Below, in pieces: positions 61,201 through 64,000 of a stretch of DNA of 64,000 nucleotides; position 1 is the first letter of the stretch, and each line of letters starts with the position of its first letter. The stretch spans positions 124,001-188,000 of the forward strand of contig JAJOHG010000023.1 in NCBI GenBank assembly GCA_021029095.1. The letters run 5' to 3'. The stretch comes from Phellopilus nigrolimitatus. Lineage: Eukaryota > Basidiomycota > Agaricomycetes > Hymenochaetales > Hymenochaetaceae. The position numbers and the translations under genes were made by a program. Below the pieces are notes generated by a model that ran no database searches, was not told where the DNA came from, and was given only the letters and a program-made list of their open reading frames with translations.

Positions 61201-62664
61201 AACCACCAGCGCGAGTCGTGTCTACTTCCTGGCGGCGCTGTAGACCGACCCGCGCAGGTTAGGCGGCCATCGCTGCAAATCAACGGTATCTCAACTGTCG
61301 GCATCAATAATGAGTCGCAGAAGTACCTTACGCCATCGTCCGCGAGCTTCTCGTCCTCATCTTCGCCTTCTCCGAGCTCTGAGGGGACTTCACCGTCACC
61401 GTCACCACTCCAGCGTTACCGCGGGTGGGTTTCGGAGGTTGTTGCTCCGCTTGAGGAGTTCATCGACCATAACGTCGACCCACGCGATCTCTTTACAGAC
61501 ATGGAGGAGATTGCAGAAGGCGAGTCTGGTTCGGTGTATATTGCAACAGTCGTCGTGCGCCCGAAAAAGCCGTCCAGGACCGTCAAGAAGCAGGACATCA
61601 TGGCCGACGAAGATGGGGCGACGGTCGCGATCAAGAACGTACCGCTTCTTCCTGAAGGCTCGACAAAACTGAACGACCTGCGCAGGGAACTTCTTCTGAT
61701 GTGGCGCGTCAGACAGGAGAACATCTTATCTATGGACGGGCTGTATGTCGACCTCACCGAGGACTCGTTGTGGATCAAGATGGAGCTCATGGAGAGGAGC
61801 CTCGCTGATATGCTTGCCCTTGCGGACGAGGGGCTTGTTTTAGGAGAGAAGACGATCGCACGTTTCTCGAGCGATGTAAGCTGAAGTGACTTCGCATTAT
61901 TGTATACAGGAACGTCTAACATGACTATCAGATTTTGAATGCTCTGGCCCGTTTGGAAGGTCTTGGAATCGTTCACAGAGACGTTCGCTCTGACAACCTC
62001 CTGGTCAATAGCCAGGGCGTGCTTAAAATTGGTGTGCTGTTTCTTTTCACATAAATAAATTTTTAGCTGTTTGCTTACAATGAAACCTCCAGCCGATTTT
62101 TCGCATGCGCTCTTGGTTGATTCAGCTTCCCCTATTTACACTGACTACGCTGGAGTCGTCTACTGGCAGGTACGTGCTGTTTGTCTCCTTCTCACAAACT
62201 TAGACGCTCATGACGGCCTCCTCAGGCGCCTGAAATGCGAAGTGGTTCGTATGACGCGCGAAAAGTAGACGTTTGGTCCGCCGGTGCGACAGCCTGGGAG
62301 ATGGCTGAAACCGTGCCACCTTTCATGGACATCGAAGACCCGCGAGAGCTGCCGGATCGCTGGCCAGCCCTATCTCAGTCGGAGACTTACACACCCTCGT
62401 TTCACGATTTCTTATCTCTTTGTTCTTCCCCTCCTTCCTCTCGACCGACCGCTTACGACCTTTTGACGGTAAGATTTTCTTCACTTTTTGTCTTATCTTG
62501 TTAATAACTAACTTATTCTTTATGAATCGCAGACCCCTTTCATTCATTCCGCGTGCGCGCGATCTCTTGTTGTGGAGCTCCTGACTCAGTGCAAGAGCAT
62601 CGAGGACGCATCCACCGCAGACAAAGCATTGATTCTCAAGGAACTATTTTATCATAGGCATTAA
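58221..62664 (+). CDS. CRIB-domain PAK-like kinase with altered catalytic motifs
   Basis: Starts MDSQAKPSRFSTLNVFGKF. A CRIB (Cdc42/Rac-binding) motif is restored by splicing near residue 170: SAPWNFQHHLHVDEG then LPPEWMNQL. A Ser/Pro-rich linker of about 600 residues follows, in which the open frame changes near 59690, 60030 and 60450. Introns of fitting length exist for some of these (for example 60404-60489), so the joins are uncertain. The C-terminal kinase domain has an EIAEGESGSVY glycine loop, VAIKNVPL with the ATP Lys, LRREL with the alpha-C Glu, HRDVRSDN, ADFSHA, YWQAPEM and DVWSAGATAWEM. Against PAK kinases the catalytic-loop Lys is Arg, DFG is DFS and the activation-loop Thr before PYW is Val. 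The Asp of HRD and DFS remain. It may be weakly active or a Cdc42-regulated scaffold. No PH domain is seen. The stop is TAA at 62662-62664. Confidence 0.75.
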
Positions 62665-62767
62665 ATACCCAGGTTTAATTATCGTTTCATGTTATTTCAG
62701 CATCGTATCTCATAGGCCATCTATCTTTCCTACTTCTACCTCCACTGCATCCTTGAGCTTGCGGCAT

Positions 62768-64000
62768 TCAGCGCACGATGTCGTCGTTTTCATCCTCTGC
62801 GCATTCCATGATGAAGGTTGCAGTTTCCGATCCAAATCCTAGGGACACAATCGACTCGTAAGTAAAGTTGACGACCATTGTAGAAATATGTATACCTCTG
62901 AGCTTTGCGCTGTGCGCTTGCCACATCGTCACCGAGCATGAAAGGGCGAAGAGGCGAACTCTGCGGTCATCAGACCTGCTGTGCATGAGCACAGCGAGAT
63001 TGACTGCCTTTACGGATGAGTCATCCTCTAGGCACTCTACCAAGGCACTCAAGCATTCAGAAAGGAGTGTTTTCCCTTGAGAAGTCTTCAGGTTGACGCA
63101 GACAGGGATCTGCTGGATCAATGGGCCCGATACCAGCCTGAGTTTCCCGTCTCTCCAGTACACTATGATTTTGTTAGTACATCCTTTGAAAAATAAATCA
63201 AAGCAACAATCTTTACCTCCTTCATCCACGGCAAAGCTTTTCGACAGGGTCTCAATGGTTGCAAACCATAATTCCTTATTTGCATTCTCTTCTTTTTGGA
63301 ATGACTCGAGGACATCCACGAAGTTACTAATGAGCAGCGACATGTACGGCGTCATCAGTTCCTGTGAGCGGTCTGGTTAGTTTTTGCTTTAATTAGATGA
63401 AGTTCTATAAACCTTGAAAAGATCCAACAACGCAGAGTACAGTCGGCAGAATGTGATTTTCCTATCAGAAGCTAAAGATGTTCCAGTTAGAATGGGATTT
63501 TAACTAGAGCGTAAACTTCACTCACAAGAATCATCACTAAACGCCCAATCGCACGATCTTCTGAACAAAGGCTGGAAGGCAGTCTCGTTGAGCTTGACCA
63601 CGAGTTCAAGATAAGCAGAAATGATTTTGTTTTCCAACTTCATTTCAATCAGTACAATAGGAAAAACTATAAATCGGAGAGGGACATACCGAACAGGCAT
63701 CGTCATGTGCAAGCCCACTTCGGGCACTAAAAGCCTGCAGGAAATTATTGAACAGACCGCGAAGACTCTCGAGAACATCGGCCCGGGCAGAAAAGTGCAA
63801 GCATCGTTTTAGGAGCTCGAAGAAACGGCCGAATCTACTGACTCCGTTCTAAAAATATATGAGAAGAGATCCCGGCTCTTTTCTAAACATACTCACCGGC
63901 TTAGTTAAGTCTTCAATAGGGGGCCAGCACTGCAACAGCGAAGAGAGAAGCGTCTTGCTGGGTAACTGTTTCGCTAACAGCTTGACTAATTTCTCAAGTT
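62768..64000 (-). CDS. UTP10: U3 snoRNP protein UTP10/HEATR1, 3' part
   Basis: Partial: the gene continues beyond the window edge. This is the C-terminal HEAT-repeat and BP28CT region of a very large nucleolar protein of the small-subunit processome needed for 18S rRNA maturation. Visible pieces in order are LVKLLAKQLPSKTLLSSLLQCWPPIE, SRFGRFFELLKRCLHFS, then KLNETAFQPLFRRSCDWAF. After these come YMSLLISNFVDVLESF and a BP28CT-like helix set, ending in VSLGFGSETATFIMECAEDENDD. Several short introns are present. The current frame stops after DDIVR at 62768. One base later another frame reads ECRKLKDAVEVEVGKIDGL before a stop near 62715, which looks like the true C-terminus behind a one-base shift. 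It converges on the kinase gene. Confidence 0.75.

Overview
The window is nuclear DNA of a filamentous basidiomycete, most likely an Agaricomycete. Genes are split by many short introns (about 45 to 75 bases, mostly GT-AG), are densely packed on both strands, and often share promoters or converge. The proteome is typical of the group: F-box/LRR proteins, a GABA/choline-type permease with many introns, a glyceraldehyde-3-phosphate dehydrogenase with a CT-rich promoter, and a CRIB-domain kinase. The species cannot be named from the sequence.

Layout. 1-1053: non-coding DNA with a degenerate dispersed repeat. 1054-2493 (+): NAD(P)-binding epimerase-like protein. 2889-5746 (-): amino-acid permease. 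6399-11870 (-): RasGEF of the Lte1 type. 12255-13711 (-): GAPDH with a 5-nt micro-exon. 15118-16787 (-): broken F-box gene. 16896-18647 (+): second, unrelated F-box-like gene. 18908-20659 (-): IQ+BAG protein. 21071-21832 (+): histone chaperone Asf1. 22196-22405 (+): F-box relic. 22889-27616 (+): MUN/C2 protein of the Unc13/Ync13 type. 28270-29435 (+): four-helix membrane protein. 29909-31603 (+): intact F-box gene. 32034-35075 (-): ER Hsp70 Lhs1 ending in HDEL. 37683-38927 (+): a second IQ protein with a BAG-like helix. 39467-42491 (+): PPR protein. 42987-45221 (+): lysine-rich nuclear protein. 45810-48966 (-): Set2 H3K36 methyltransferase. 49335-51035 (+): RNA polymerase I subunit A49. 51036-53298: gene-poor, possibly decayed. 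53299-56603 (+): mitochondrial disaggregase Hsp78. 57129-57794 (+): frame-broken SRPBCC gene. 58221-62664 (+): CRIB kinase with altered catalytic motifs. 62768-64000 (-): 3' part of UTP10, cut by the window edge.

The genes are mostly core housekeeping functions and do not form a biosynthetic cluster or operon. Two themes recur. Chaperone biology appears four times (IQ+BAG, Lhs1, a second IQ/BAG-like protein, Hsp78), and heat-shock-element-like sites lie upstream of the first and last of these. Chromatin and rRNA synthesis appear as Asf1, Set2, A49 and UTP10. One F-box/LRR family is present as an intact copy, a frameshifted copy and a C-terminal relic within 16 kb. I found no convincing new multi-gene system. 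The most unusual items are the atypical CRIB kinase, the 5-nt GAPDH micro-exon, the repeated IQ+BAG architecture and the HSE-bearing promoter shared by BAG and ASF1.

All gene models were made by eye from splice signals and reading frames. Exon edges are reliable where I quote them and approximate elsewhere.
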